DNA from: Thalassoroseus pseudoceratinae
Lineage (GTDB): Bacteria; Planctomycetota; Planctomycetia; Planctomycetales; Planctomycetaceae
Direction: 5' to 3'
NCBI RefSeq assembly: GCF_011634775.1
Contig: NZ_JAALXT010000004.1
Span: forward strand, 62,001 to 126,000
DNA: 64,000 bases
The position numbers and the translations under genes are program-made. Position 1 is the stretch's first letter; every line of letters starts with the position of its first letter. The notes below the pieces were generated by a model, which saw only the letters and a program-made list of their open reading frames with translations, did no database searches and was not told where the DNA came from. Shown in pieces: positions 56,004 to 64,000 of this stretch.

Positions 56004-58408
56004 TTATTCGAAACTGCATTGGGCATGCCTAGTGTGGCATCAAAGACCGCCTGAACGAGCGTCTTGCGACTCACTGGTTTTGTCAGGTACTGGTCACACC
56101 CTGCGTCTAGACAGAGTTCTTTATCGCCGACCATTGCATGAGCCGTCAGTGCGATAATCCAGCCAGGATATCCTTCTTCACGAACGGCACGTGTTGCATC
56201 ATATCCGCTTAGGATCGGCATCTGCATGTCCATCAAGACACAGCCATACGAGTTCGACTGATTCCAAGCCTTGAGGATGGCCTCTTTAGCTGCCAAACCA
56301 TTCTCAACAACCTCGACAATTGCACCGGCTTTCTTAAGAATAAATGTCAGTAGCCTTTGGTTGTCTAGGCCATCCTCAGCCAATAGAACTCTCACGCCAT
56401 CAATTCGAATATCTGCCCCCGCAGGCTTGGTTGAATCAGCATGCTGTTCTTGAATTGGATTGGGTTTGGTATCGTCAACAATCTGTGGTTTAATGGTTAG
56501 TCGAAATTGAGTTCCTTCGCCGAGTTCCGTGCGAACAACTTGCAGTCCGCCTCCCAACAGTTCTGCAAAGTGTTTGCTGAGTGTCAGCCCAAGTCCCGTT
56601 CCACCGTAACGTCGCGTAGTCGAAGTGTCGGCCTGCGAAAACGGCTGAAACAAGCGTTTCACCTGATCGGCACTCATTCCGATTCCAGTATCAATAACAT
56701 CAAAACTCAATGTTGGTTCATTGTTGTCATCCTGATAAGTCGTGATGAGTTCGACCTGACCGGACTCTGTAAACTTAATGGCATTGCCGACTAGGTTGAT
56801 CAAGATCTGCCGCAACCGAGTCGGATCTGTGCGAATCATCGCGGGGATTTGACCATTAAACCTTGAGTGAACTTCAACTCGATCTTCCTTGTCCCTCACA
56901 TCAACCAGTGACAAAGTCTCCGCAACAATACTCGACGGGTTACAATCAACAAGTTCAACACTCATTTTCCCTGATTCGATCTTTGATAGATCAAGGATAT
57001 CATTGATGACTGACAGTAAATGCTGACCATTGCGTCGGATTGTTTCAATCTCGGAGGAATCGTCATCATCGGCGATGCGTTCGGAAATCGTCTCCGTAAA
57101 ACCGAGAATTGCAGTCATCGGTGTTCTGATTTCGTGACTCATATTCGCCAAGAAATCGCTCTTGGCTGTAGTGGCCGCCGTCGCCTCCGATGCCATTAGC
57201 TCCGCGCGGGCTTTTTCCTCTGACAACCTTGCATTAAGCATGTCCAACTCGATTTTTGAAGCCTCAGCGGCTTTCAATAACTGACGCGTTTCAGACGCCT
57301 GGTTTTTGAAGGCTTCGGCGGCGTTTGCGAGACGACCGAGCTCATCGTTTCGACCGGTTCCTGGCACACTTTGAACCGATTCACCAGTCGTCAGCTTGTC
57401 GAACGTTGTGGCAATCGCATTGAGTGGCGGCGCGATGCTTCGACCAATCACCCAAGCCGCAATAATTCCGAGAATGATCGTGAGCGCGGAGAAGAAGTTG
57501 CTCCACAATTGATAGCTTTCGGTGTTTCGGATCAGCTCTTGGTGAATGACATTCAGACGACTCGCCTGACGCTCGCGAATCTCCGATGCGAGTCGTCGAA
57601 ACTCAGAGAGTTCACCGGCCAGCACCACGTTCACGAGGTGAAGATAACCACGTGTCGACTGAACCATTTGAATCGTTGTCGAATCATAGCTTGTGACAAT
57701 TTGCTTCAACTGCGTTAGTTGCTGATTCGCGGCATCAGGATTCTTCGATTGAAATTCGTCGATCAACTTGATGGCATCGTCAAGTTGCCTCTGTGCATTC
57801 CGAAAATGGCTAGAGTCAGGGGCAATAATAAATCGTAAGTTTTCAATCTCTGCAGTCCGAAACGCCGCCTCGATTTTTGCAAGCTGTTCAGAAGCCGGAT
57901 ACGACGAATCGAAACGAGTTGTAGAGATCTTTTTGATTGTCTCAGCGAAGCGAGCCTCGTACGAGCGGAGTTCCTCATTTACGATTTTTCGACGCTTGGC
58001 CCGATCTGAAATCACAGCATCGAAAATTTCCTGATGGGATGCTAGATGGGCATGCATCCGATCCAGTGATTCCGCATCACTCTCGCCATCAAGCAAGCTG
58101 GCTTGTTTCAGGAGGTGGCCGAGCTCATCTTGAATTTGCCGAACGCGAACTTCCGGGCCACCGTAGCCCGTAAAAGCGAATAAAAGAACATTCCGCTGCA
58201 ATGCACTCACATGGCGATCGATCTGATCGAACTGATCGACATCATGACGAAGTAGATAAGATGTCTCTAACGCGAGTTTTGCGGAGGTCAAACCTTGATG
58301 ACAAAGGACTGCAATCGATATATGCAATAACAGAACGACCGAAAACCCAATTGAGATTTTGGCCTTCACGCTGAAATAGCAATGATTGAATGGAGCCCAT
58401 CGAGCCAT
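56000..58408 (-). CDS. Membrane-bound hybrid sensor histidine kinase
   Basis: An 802-residue kinase: TM1 about 15-36, an extracytoplasmic sensor of about 265 residues predicted to be all-helical (RHVSALQRNVLLFAFTGYGG), TM2 about 303-322, HAMP about 322-375 and a coiled-coil. HisKA contains the phospho-acceptor H425 in NMSHEIRTPM. HATPase_c has NLVGNAIKF, DTGIGM and GGTGLGL. A C-terminal receiver (about 672-800) has its phospho-acceptor D727 in LMDMQMP and K777. Autophosphorylation thus relays inside the protein. The gene is 93 bp behind a Tat-exported solute-binding protein, a likely ligand sensor. Confidence 0.93.
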   Translation of the reverse strand: MARWAPFNHCYFSVKAKISIGFSVVLLLHISIAVLCHQGLTSAKLALETSYLLRHDVDQFDQIDRHVSALQRNVLLFAFTGYGGPEVRVRQIQDELGHLLKQASLLDGESDAESLDRMHAHLASHQEIFDAVISDRAKRRKIVNEELRSYEARFAETIKKISTTRFDSSYPASEQLAKIEAAFRTAEIENLRFIIAPDSSHFRNAQRQLDDAIKLIDEFQSKNPDAANQQLTQLKQIVTSYDSTTIQMVQSTRGYLHLVNVVLAGELSEFRRLASEIRERQASRLNVIHQELIRNTESYQLWSNFFSALTIILGIIAAWVIGRSIAPPLNAIATTFDKLTTGESVQSVPGTGRNDELGRLANAAEAFKNQASETRQLLKAAEASKIELDMLNARLSEEKARAELMASEATAATTAKSDFLANMSHEIRTPMTAILGFTETISERIADDDDSSEIETIRRNGQHLLSVINDILDLSKIESGKMSVELVDCNPSSIVAETLSLVDVRDKEDRVEVHSRFNGQIPAMIRTDPTRLRQILINLVGNAIKFTESGQVELITTYQDDNNEPTLSFDVIDTGIGMSADQVKRLFQPFSQADTSTTRRYGGTGLGLTLSKHFAELLGGGLQVVRTELGEGTQFRLTIKPQIVDDTKPNPIQEQHADSTKPAGADIRIDGVRVLLAEDGLDNQRLLTFILKKAGAIVEVVENGLAAKEAILKAWNQSNSYGCVLMDMQMPILSGYDATRAVREEGYPGWIIALTAHAMVGDKELCLDAGCDQYLTKPVSRKTLVQAVFDATLGMPNAVSNN

Positions 58409-58501
58409 TAGGACCGCCTTTTATCGACTGCACGCAGTCGGACCACCCCCATGACAAACGGAATATTGTCGGGAGAAATCCTTATCACCATCCGGTTATT
58501 G

Positions 58502-59761
58502 TCATCCAGTTAGCAATTCGTACCAACGAACAAGACTGTATTCGTAAGAATCCATGACAGTATTCCAGACGGCGACATTACCAAAACGCTCTTGGTACGA
58601 ACCGCCACTGCGAACACTTCCTGTTTTGACGGCCACATTGCCGTCCGCTCCCGGCAGATTCGTTCTTGCGGGTTTGCCTTCGTACCAGAACTCCCATTCC
58701 GACGGTGACATGTAACCGCGTGAGCGTTCCGGGACGGAGATGTAATAACCCTGTCGAGCCATGTACGCGCCCGCCCATCCGTCGAGCCACCAATTCATAT
58801 AGGCATAAGCAGAATCCAGTGCCGGCCCCTCAGTTTCTGATGACAAGCACAGAACGCCATGCCAACCCCGATATCCTTCTTTCGGAGCCGCATAATTCAC
58901 AGGAATCCCGAGCCCGTTCAATGTGGAAACCGCGGGCGAGAACATACTCTCAATGGTCACTCGGCCACTTTTCATGAACGCAACCGATTGTGGAACACTG
59001 CTCCAGAGACCGTTGAAATGCCCTCGATATTTGAATTCCAAGAGAATCTGGAATAGGTCGTCAATTTCCTGACGTGAAAGATTGCCGATATCGTTGAATT
59101 TCACGAGTCCTTTGGCTTGGGCAGCGAGGGCGGCATCGAAAATCCCGATTGCCGGTTCGTTGACAAGACCGACTTTCCCTTGATGCTTCTCATCGAGTAG
59201 CCACCCCCAAGACTCCGATTCGTAGGGCACCCCCGGTGGGATTACGCGGGTGTTGTAACCGAACGAATCGACGTTGTGGACATACGGAACAAAACTTATT
59301 TGTTTCGTCGGATTTGCACCGAGTGTTCCATCTTTCTGCACGTAGAGAATTTTGTGCGGAGCGTCGCCGGCACCGATCTTCATTCCCGAAAAGAGTTGCC
59401 CGGTTTTTGCCAGCGAGTTGATCTCATCCCATCGGTGGATTCGGTCGACATCAATGGGCTGAATGGCATCGGCTTGCCATAGAACATTGATACTATTCGA
59501 CCACTGCTCATAGACATCGAAACTCTCCGGCCGCGTCGATGCTTTCTGAAGAACTCTCGCGCTCCCTCGCGGCTCAAACTGGATTGAGATCCCGAGTTCT
59601 TTCTCCGCGCGTCGGCGAATGTCATCCTGAAGTGTGACCCCGGTCCCTAGCACACGAAGAGGTCTCTTGGATGCCTCTTGGGAGATCGCCTGCGGTGCGA
59701 CATAGAGAGCGGAAGAGATGGCGGACAGGTTTGCAAGAAACTGACGTCTGGAAACGTTCAT
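58502..59761 (-). CDS. Tat-exported extracellular solute-binding protein
   Basis: A 419-residue periplasmic-binding protein of the family that carries polyamines, iron or thiamine (PotD/type 2-like). A twin-arginine signal (SRRQFLANLSAISSALYVA) precedes LRVLGTGVTLQDDIRRRAEKELG; the hinge includes SFVPYVHNVDSFGYNTRV and the second lobe WGWLLDEKHQGKVGLVNEPAIGIFDAAL. No ABC permease or ATPase is adjacent; the next gene in its transcript is the hybrid histidine kinase. It may therefore present ligand to the kinase rather than to a transporter. Confidence 0.85.
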   Translation of the reverse strand: MNVSRRQFLANLSAISSALYVAPQAISQEASKRPLRVLGTGVTLQDDIRRRAEKELGISIQFEPRGSARVLQKASTRPESFDVYEQWSNSINVLWQADAIQPIDVDRIHRWDEINSLAKTGQLFSGMKIGAGDAPHKILYVQKDGTLGANPTKQISFVPYVHNVDSFGYNTRVIPPGVPYESESWGWLLDEKHQGKVGLVNEPAIGIFDAALAAQAKGLVKFNDIGNLSRQEIDDLFQILLEFKYRGHFNGLWSSVPQSVAFMKSGRVTIESMFSPAVSTLNGLGIPVNYAAPKEGYRGWHGVLCLSSETEGPALDSAYAYMNWWLDGWAGAYMARQGYYISVPERSRGYMSPSEWEFWYEGKPARTNLPGADGNVAVKTGSVRSGGSYQERFGNVAVWNTVMDSYEYSLVRWYELLTG

Positions 59762-60055
59762 GAAGCCGCGCCGCCGTTATCTGTGGCACAATGCAAACAC
59801 AGTTCATTCACCGACTAGCAGTGAGCGTACAATTTGTATCGGTGATCGTTCGGCCAACCGTTGAGAAAGAGCCGCAATTACGAGTGAAACTGCAAAGCAG
59901 ACTCTGGGTCGCATGACGTTATTAAGATGGGTTATCTCTAGTGATTAGATCGATTTTCCACCCTGTGACTAGAATGACACATCGAATAGCAAGATTGGTC
60001 AATGAGTTACACATCCGTGGAAATTGCGTGAAGACAATTTTCCCTCAGTATCCCA

Positions 60056-61207
60056 TCAATCACTCGACACCGTTTCGGTTTCCCGTGCAGAATGCGGCTG
60101 CGGTGGCTGAAAGGTTGTGTCCAGCGTGACCAGTTCAGGAGAGTTGCTTTCCCCTGCGACGACTGGTTGGGGCGGCGGTGGGTTCTTCTCGGGCTTGGCA
60201 CCAAATACGGTCAACTTAGCTGTTGTGAAGAAGCCCTTGAGCGAATTGAACGTCTCCGTGACGGCGGTCGGTTCATACCCGCAGTGAACCATGCAGTCGG
60301 TACAACTTGGGTTACCGCTAGACTTGCCGTAACTGTCCCAATCGGTCGTATCCAAGAGTTCTTGGTAGCTGCTGGCATAGCCTTCTTGAAGCAGATAACA
60401 CGGTTTTTGCCAACCGAAGAGGTTGTACGCCGGCATGCCCCAAGGCGTGCATTCCAAGTCGTATCGGCCTTTGAGAAATTCCAAGAACAACGGCGAGAGA
60501 TTGAACTTCCACCGGCGATCGATCTTTGTGAACACTCGTCGGAACAGGCCGACCGTTTCGGCTTGGTGCAGGAAGTGTTCTTGATCGGGAGCTTTGTCGT
60601 ACGGATAACCAGGGGAGAGCATCATGCCTTCGACACCCAGTTCGGTGAGGATATCGAAGGTCTCTCGCACTTTCTCTGGTTCAGCCGTGTTGAAGAGCGT
60701 GGTGTTGGTCGTGACTCGGAAGCCCTGATCCAAGGCCGTTTTGATCGCGGCAATTGCGACATCATAGACGCCGTCTCGACAGACGGCGGCATCATGTTCT
60801 TCCTTCGGTCCGTCGAGATGCACCGAGAAGGAAAGGTACTTGGTTGGTTTGAACCGATGCAAATGCTTTTCCAACAGGATCGCATTGGTACATAGGTAGA
60901 TATACTTTTTGCGGGCGACCAGACCTTCCACGATCTTGTCGATATCTGGATGCAACAACGGTTCGCCACCGGGAATGGAGACGATCGGTGCGCCACATTC
61001 GTCGACCGCGTTCAAGCATTCTTCAACGCTGAGATGTTTGCGAAGAATGTCCACCGGATGTTGGATCTTCCCGCATCCCGCGCAGGCCAAATTGCATCGG
61101 AACAATGGTTCTAACATCAAAACGATCGGGTACCGTTTGACGCGTCGAAACTTCTTGCCGAGCACGTATTTCGCCACGGTCCACATCTGCGAGACGGGAA
61201 CGCCCAT
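60056..61207 (-). CDS. hpnH: Adenosyl-hopene transferase (hopanoid biosynthesis radical SAM enzyme)
   Basis: Catalyses C-C bond formation between adenosine and diploptene in C35-hopanoid synthesis. The radical SAM motif is FRCNLACAGCGK (C38, C42, C45; CxxxCxxC), with SIPGGEPLLHPDIDKIVEGL and the SPASM-like C-terminal Cys (PSCTDCMVHCGYEP). Length 383 residues. The start at 61207 (MGVPVSQMWTVAKY) is the family start and follows CTGGAGAAACCC; seven codons upstream another Met is in frame. The C-terminal 40 residues are an unusual acidic, Pro-rich tail. Confidence 0.95.
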   Translation of the reverse strand: MGVPVSQMWTVAKYVLGKKFRRVKRYPIVLMLEPLFRCNLACAGCGKIQHPVDILRKHLSVEECLNAVDECGAPIVSIPGGEPLLHPDIDKIVEGLVARKKYIYLCTNAILLEKHLHRFKPTKYLSFSVHLDGPKEEHDAAVCRDGVYDVAIAAIKTALDQGFRVTTNTTLFNTAEPEKVRETFDILTELGVEGMMLSPGYPYDKAPDQEHFLHQAETVGLFRRVFTKIDRRWKFNLSPLFLEFLKGRYDLECTPWGMPAYNLFGWQKPCYLLQEGYASSYQELLDTTDWDSYGKSSGNPSCTDCMVHCGYEPTAVTETFNSLKGFFTTAKLTVFGAKPEKNPPPPQPVVAGESNSPELVTLDTTFQPPQPHSARETETVSSD

Positions 61208-61380
61208 GGGTTTCTCCAGGTCAGTCAATCATTGAGTGATCTGCGGATTATGCAACCTTCACTTCGCACTCTATAACACACACCGCTCAGTGTGTCACCC
61301 CCAGCGGTGCGAACAGCGTCGGTTGCCAGGGCGATCAAGGCTTGAGTGTGGAAGCGGCTTGGAAGCGTTCTTCACCGGTC

Positions 61381-62007
61381 TTACTCGGTTCGCTCCAGCA
61401 CGTATAACGCACTTTCCGCTCGCAAGTTGGCGGCCCAGGCATGACGGACGGCCCGGCGACGGATGATCGGAATCTCCTTATCGATCCGAAACTTGACAAC
61501 GTTGGCCAAATCACGGAAGTCCGTCATCGACATGACATGCAAGTTCGGCGTGTTGTACCACTCATAGGGCAGTTCTGATGTCACCGGGGCTCGTCCTCGT
61601 GAGAGGGCTTGCCAACGCACCCGCCAATGAGCGAAGTTCGGCACCACAACCAATGTCCAACGAGCAATGCGGTACATTTCCTCAAGCACGGCCTTCGGTT
61701 GCCGCACTTGCTGCAAAGTTTGGCTCAGAACGGCCACATCGAAACTCTGGCTGGGAATATCGTCGAGGCCTCGGTCCAAGTCGGCACGAATCACAGCCAC
61801 GCCACGCGAAATTGCCGCTTCGATCGACTCTTGGTCCAATTCGACGCCTTGCACACTGCAACCGTGTTCATCTCGCAGCATTGCCAACAAACGCCCGTCT
61901 CCGCATCCCAGGTCGACAACACGACTACCAGGGCGAATCTGATCCCGAATCAGTTTATCGTTCAACCCAAGCATCGGGTCTGGCATGCAATAGCGTTGTG
62001 AGGACAT
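61381..62007 (-). CDS. metW: MetW methyltransferase-like protein
   Basis: A 208-residue SAM-binding protein that partners MetX in methionine biosynthesis. VVDLGCGDGRLLAML is motif I, VEELD-type residues at GVELDQESIEAAISRGV follow, and FDVAVLSQTLQQVRQPKAVLEEMYR is the post-motif. It starts four bases after the metX stop (62012), so the pair is cotranscribed and possibly coupled. MetW supports the homoserine O-acetyltransferase reaction in bacteria where metX and metW are linked. Confidence 0.93.
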   Translation of the reverse strand: MSSQRYCMPDPMLGLNDKLIRDQIRPGSRVVDLGCGDGRLLAMLRDEHGCSVQGVELDQESIEAAISRGVAVIRADLDRGLDDIPSQSFDVAVLSQTLQQVRQPKAVLEEMYRIARWTLVVVPNFAHWRVRWQALSRGRAPVTSELPYEWYNTPNLHVMSMTDFRDLANVVKFRIDKEIPIIRRRAVRHAWAANLRAESALYVLERTE

Positions 62008-62011
62008 CTGG

Positions 62012-63220
62012 TTAACGATCGGAGTTCAAAAACGACTGGTAAGTCTGGTCGAGAAATGGTTGAACCAAGCGTTCGAGTGGTTCATTTTCGATGAGGAAAG
62101 CATCGTGCCCATAGGGGCTGCTCAACTCGATGAAGCTCACATGCCGACGAGCCTTGAGCAATGCCGATACCAACTCGCGGCTTTGGTCGGTTGGAAACAA
62201 CCAATCGGTTGTGTAGCTGACGACGAGAAACCGGGCATCAGTATTTCCCAGGGCCGCTTCAAGCGAACCGTGTCGGTCCGCGAGATTGAAATAGTCCATC
62301 GCCTTAGTCAGATACAAATAGCTATTGGCGTCGAACCGCTCTACGAACCGTTCACCCTGGTAGTGCAGATAGCTTTCGATTTGGAATTCGGTTTCTTTGC
62401 CAAGATCGTAAGCCAGTTTGTCGCTGTGTTGCAGCCGCCGGCCAAATTTCATTTCGATGGATGCTTCGGACAGATACGTAATGTGGGCTAGCATTCTCGC
62501 GACAGCCAACCCGTATCTTGGACCTTCTTCCGGCGTGTATCGTCCGCTATGGAACTCCGGATCGGAGACAATCGCCCGTCGCCCAACCGTGTTGAATGCA
62601 ATCCCCTGAGCCGACAAATGGGCCGCTGACGCCAACACAACCGCTGCATTCAAGCGATCCGGATACCGAGCCGCCCATTCAAGAACTTGCATGCCTCCGA
62701 GACTGCCACCAACCACGGCGAGCAATCGATCGATCCCCAAATGTGTGACCAACGCCGCGTGGACATCGACGATATCCTCAATCGTGATCACCGGGAAATC
62801 GCTGCTGTACCGTTCGCCCGTTTCGGGATTGAGACAGCCGGGCCCGGTCGTCCCCATGCATCCGCCAAGAACATTCGCACAGATCACGAAATACCGGTCG
62901 GTGTCCAACATCTTGCCGGGACCGATGAACGCGTCCCACCAGCCGGGTTTGCGATCTTCTCCCGAATGCCACCCCGCTGCGTGGGCGTCTCCAGTGAGAG
63001 CATGGCAAACAAAAACGGCATTGTTGCGGTCGGAATTCAAACTTCCGTAAGTCTCATAGGCCACAGTAATTGGGCCTAGTTCTCGACCGCTAGCCAGCCG
63101 AAGTTTTTCGGAGGACTCGAACAGCGTTACGGTTTGCGTCTCGACCATACCGACGGAATCCGGTGGTAATTCGAACACCGGTTGCTCATCCGTTGGTTTG
63201 GGAATCGATTCTGTTGACAT
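62012..63220 (-). CDS. metX: Homoserine O-acetyltransferase
   Basis: Transfers acetyl from acetyl-CoA to homoserine at the start of the methionine branch. An alpha/beta-hydrolase of 402 residues: nucleophile S173 in VVGGSLGGMQVLEW, then the acid in YTTDWLFPTDQS and the catalytic His in SSPYGHDAFLIENE; the lid domain lies between. The N-terminal part has ITVAYETYGSLNSDRNNAVFVCHALTGDAH. Family members may instead use succinyl-CoA; acetyl is the default for this gene. metW follows. Confidence 0.94.
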   Translation of the reverse strand: MSTESIPKPTDEQPVFELPPDSVGMVETQTVTLFESSEKLRLASGRELGPITVAYETYGSLNSDRNNAVFVCHALTGDAHAAGWHSGEDRKPGWWDAFIGPGKMLDTDRYFVICANVLGGCMGTTGPGCLNPETGERYSSDFPVITIEDIVDVHAALVTHLGIDRLLAVVGGSLGGMQVLEWAARYPDRLNAAVVLASAAHLSAQGIAFNTVGRRAIVSDPEFHSGRYTPEEGPRYGLAVARMLAHITYLSEASIEMKFGRRLQHSDKLAYDLGKETEFQIESYLHYQGERFVERFDANSYLYLTKAMDYFNLADRHGSLEAALGNTDARFLVVSYTTDWLFPTDQSRELVSALLKARRHVSFIELSSPYGHDAFLIENEPLERLVQPFLDQTYQSFLNSDR

Positions 63221-63245
63221 AATTTCCCAAGTATAAGCTGGCCCG

Positions 63246-63284
63246 CGGCATTTTTCGAGTGAACGCCTCTAGTGAGAAATGCCG
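63246..63284 (-). promoter_or_regulatory. Hairpin upstream of metX
   Basis: The 8-bp inverted repeat CGGCATTT / AAATGCCG (63246-63253 with 63277-63284) with a 23-base loop lies 26-64 bp ahead of the metX start. It may be an operator or part of a 5' leader. I could not fit it to a SAM riboswitch. Confidence 0.35.
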
Positions 63285-63512
63285 GATTGGGCTAAAACGC
63301 CTCCCAAACTCAACATTACGGAGTCGCGATTCGTCGTTTGCGTTTGAATGACGGGTCAAAACGAGATCGGTTGAGTCACGATTGCTGAATTGAAACGTGT
63401 CCGATGTTGTTCGGCCGGATTATGGTTCTTGGTCGGCGTGATCGTTGCGAGCCTTTGCAATGCTCGCTCGACTTCATCCCGACGGAAAAGTGAATTGCTT
63501 GAGGACGATGGC

Positions 63513-63944
63513 ATGAACTTTCATCAATGGGCGAGTCGAATGACGGCCGGCATGGTTGTTGGTGGGTTGGCAACTCTTTGCGGTTGTGGAAACCCTCCGA
63601 TCTTCGACTTCGGAAAAGCCAATGCCGAAGCTGCGGCGGCGGAATTGGACAAACATCGCACTCAGTTCCGTAGCGAAGGCGATTCAGATTCCCTTCGTTG
63701 GTTGTTCGCAAACCAACTTGCGACCGGAATGTCGCTGGACCAAGTCAGCGAAATTCTCGGCAAACCCGGAGAGCAGGTTCACGGCGATACATACATCAAA
63801 GCCAAAGTCTCCGGGGTCCGCCGCACTGATGAAACTTACCGCTGGGGTCCGGATAACAAGGGCCAAGTCTACTACCTCTTCTTCCGTGACGAGAAATTGA
63901 CCGCATTCAATCCCGACGACTATCGGAAAATGGATTTCGATTAA
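63513..63944 (+). CDS. Small lipoprotein with BamE/SmpA-like domain
   Basis: A 143-residue exported protein: MNFHQWASRMTAGMVVGGLATLCGC ends in a lipobox Cys, and the mature part has LATGMSLDQVSEILGKPGEQVHGDTY, the phrase typical of BamE/SmpA-OmlA domains ('G-M-x-x-x-x-V-x-x-x-L-G-x-P'), then strands VYYLFFRDEKLTAF. Such domains mediate outer-envelope contacts; function unknown here. The start at 63513 is chosen for TGAGGACG upstream. Divergent from metX. Confidence 0.78.
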   Translation: MNFHQWASRMTAGMVVGGLATLCGCGNPPIFDFGKANAEAAAAELDKHRTQFRSEGDSDSLRWLFANQLATGMSLDQVSEILGKPGEQVHGDTYIKAKVSGVRRTDETYRWGPDNKGQVYYLFFRDEKLTAFNPDDYRKMDFD

Positions 63945-64000
63945 GGCCAGTCGCAATTCGCCAGAGACGTTCCAACGCTGCGACGTACTAGCTCACCACA

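Noticed and set aside
1-64000. CRISPR arrays, tRNA, rRNA and insertion sequences
   Set aside because: I scanned both strands for regularly spaced direct repeats, cloverleaf signatures and transposase motifs and found none I could support.

Overview
The window reads as a chromosomal segment of a planctomycete (phylum Planctomycetota). Markers of that phylum are a type IV prepilin-like DUF1559 protein with the H-x9-DG motif (51397-52374), a large 'PVC-type' beta-propeller/HEAT/c-cytochrome protein (13940-17377), a formylmethanofuran dehydrogenase B subunit (54660-56003), the hopanoid enzyme HpnH (60056-61207), a CsrA homologue, Tat-exported oxidoreductases and many short secreted or lipoproteins. 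Gene density is high and on both strands. I saw no rRNA, tRNA, CRISPR array, prophage or insertion sequence, so this looks like core chromosome rather than an island.

Layout. 1-9.8 kb: partial Tat-exported sugar isomerase, leuS, an rRNA/tRNA 2'-O-methyltransferase, a PQQ-type beta-propeller, a MazG-like pyrophosphohydrolase, XdhC, an LRR lipoprotein and a small GGQ release-factor-like protein. 9.8-17.4 kb: dnaE, a repeat lipoprotein and the giant cytochrome-like protein. 17.4-20.7 kb: hemE, protoporphyrinogen oxidase and a HAD hydrolase in a tight operon. 20.9-25.4 kb: glucose-dehydrogenase-like MDR, FAD oxidoreductase and a tandem alpha/beta hydrolase. 25.6-30.6 kb: a Clp-type AAA+ ATPase fused to an RF2-like domain, a SurA-type peptidyl-prolyl isomerase and a membrane-anchored unknown. 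31-36.5 kb: hydrolase, rhodanese, beta-propeller, DUF72 and YkgJ proteins. 36.5-42 kb: secreted repeat protein, a small stop-interrupted gene, nadA, an S41 protease and csrA. 43-49.3 kb: cation antiporter, methyltransferase and a four-gene molybdenum-hydroxylase operon. 49.5-64 kb: methyltransferase-like membrane protein, prepilin-like DUF1559, malic enzyme, SUI1, fhcB, a hybrid histidine kinase next to a Tat-exported binding protein, hpnH, metW-metX and a lipoprotein.

The most unusual object is the 998-residue protein at 25612-28608. Two Clp-type AAA+ modules are followed by about 350 residues that align along the length of peptide release factor 2, but with the catalytic GGQ changed to GLR and the SPF stop-codon loop missing. 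Its AAA+ part also lacks the D2 pore-loop aromatic motif and has an altered D1 Walker B. This suggests a ribosome-directed AAA+ machine built on a retired release factor. Second, the iron-sulfur subunit of the molybdenum hydroxylase (48660-49301) has lost the cysteines of its plant-type [2Fe-2S] cluster while keeping the other cluster. Third, a small gene behind nadA is cut by a single in-frame TAG.
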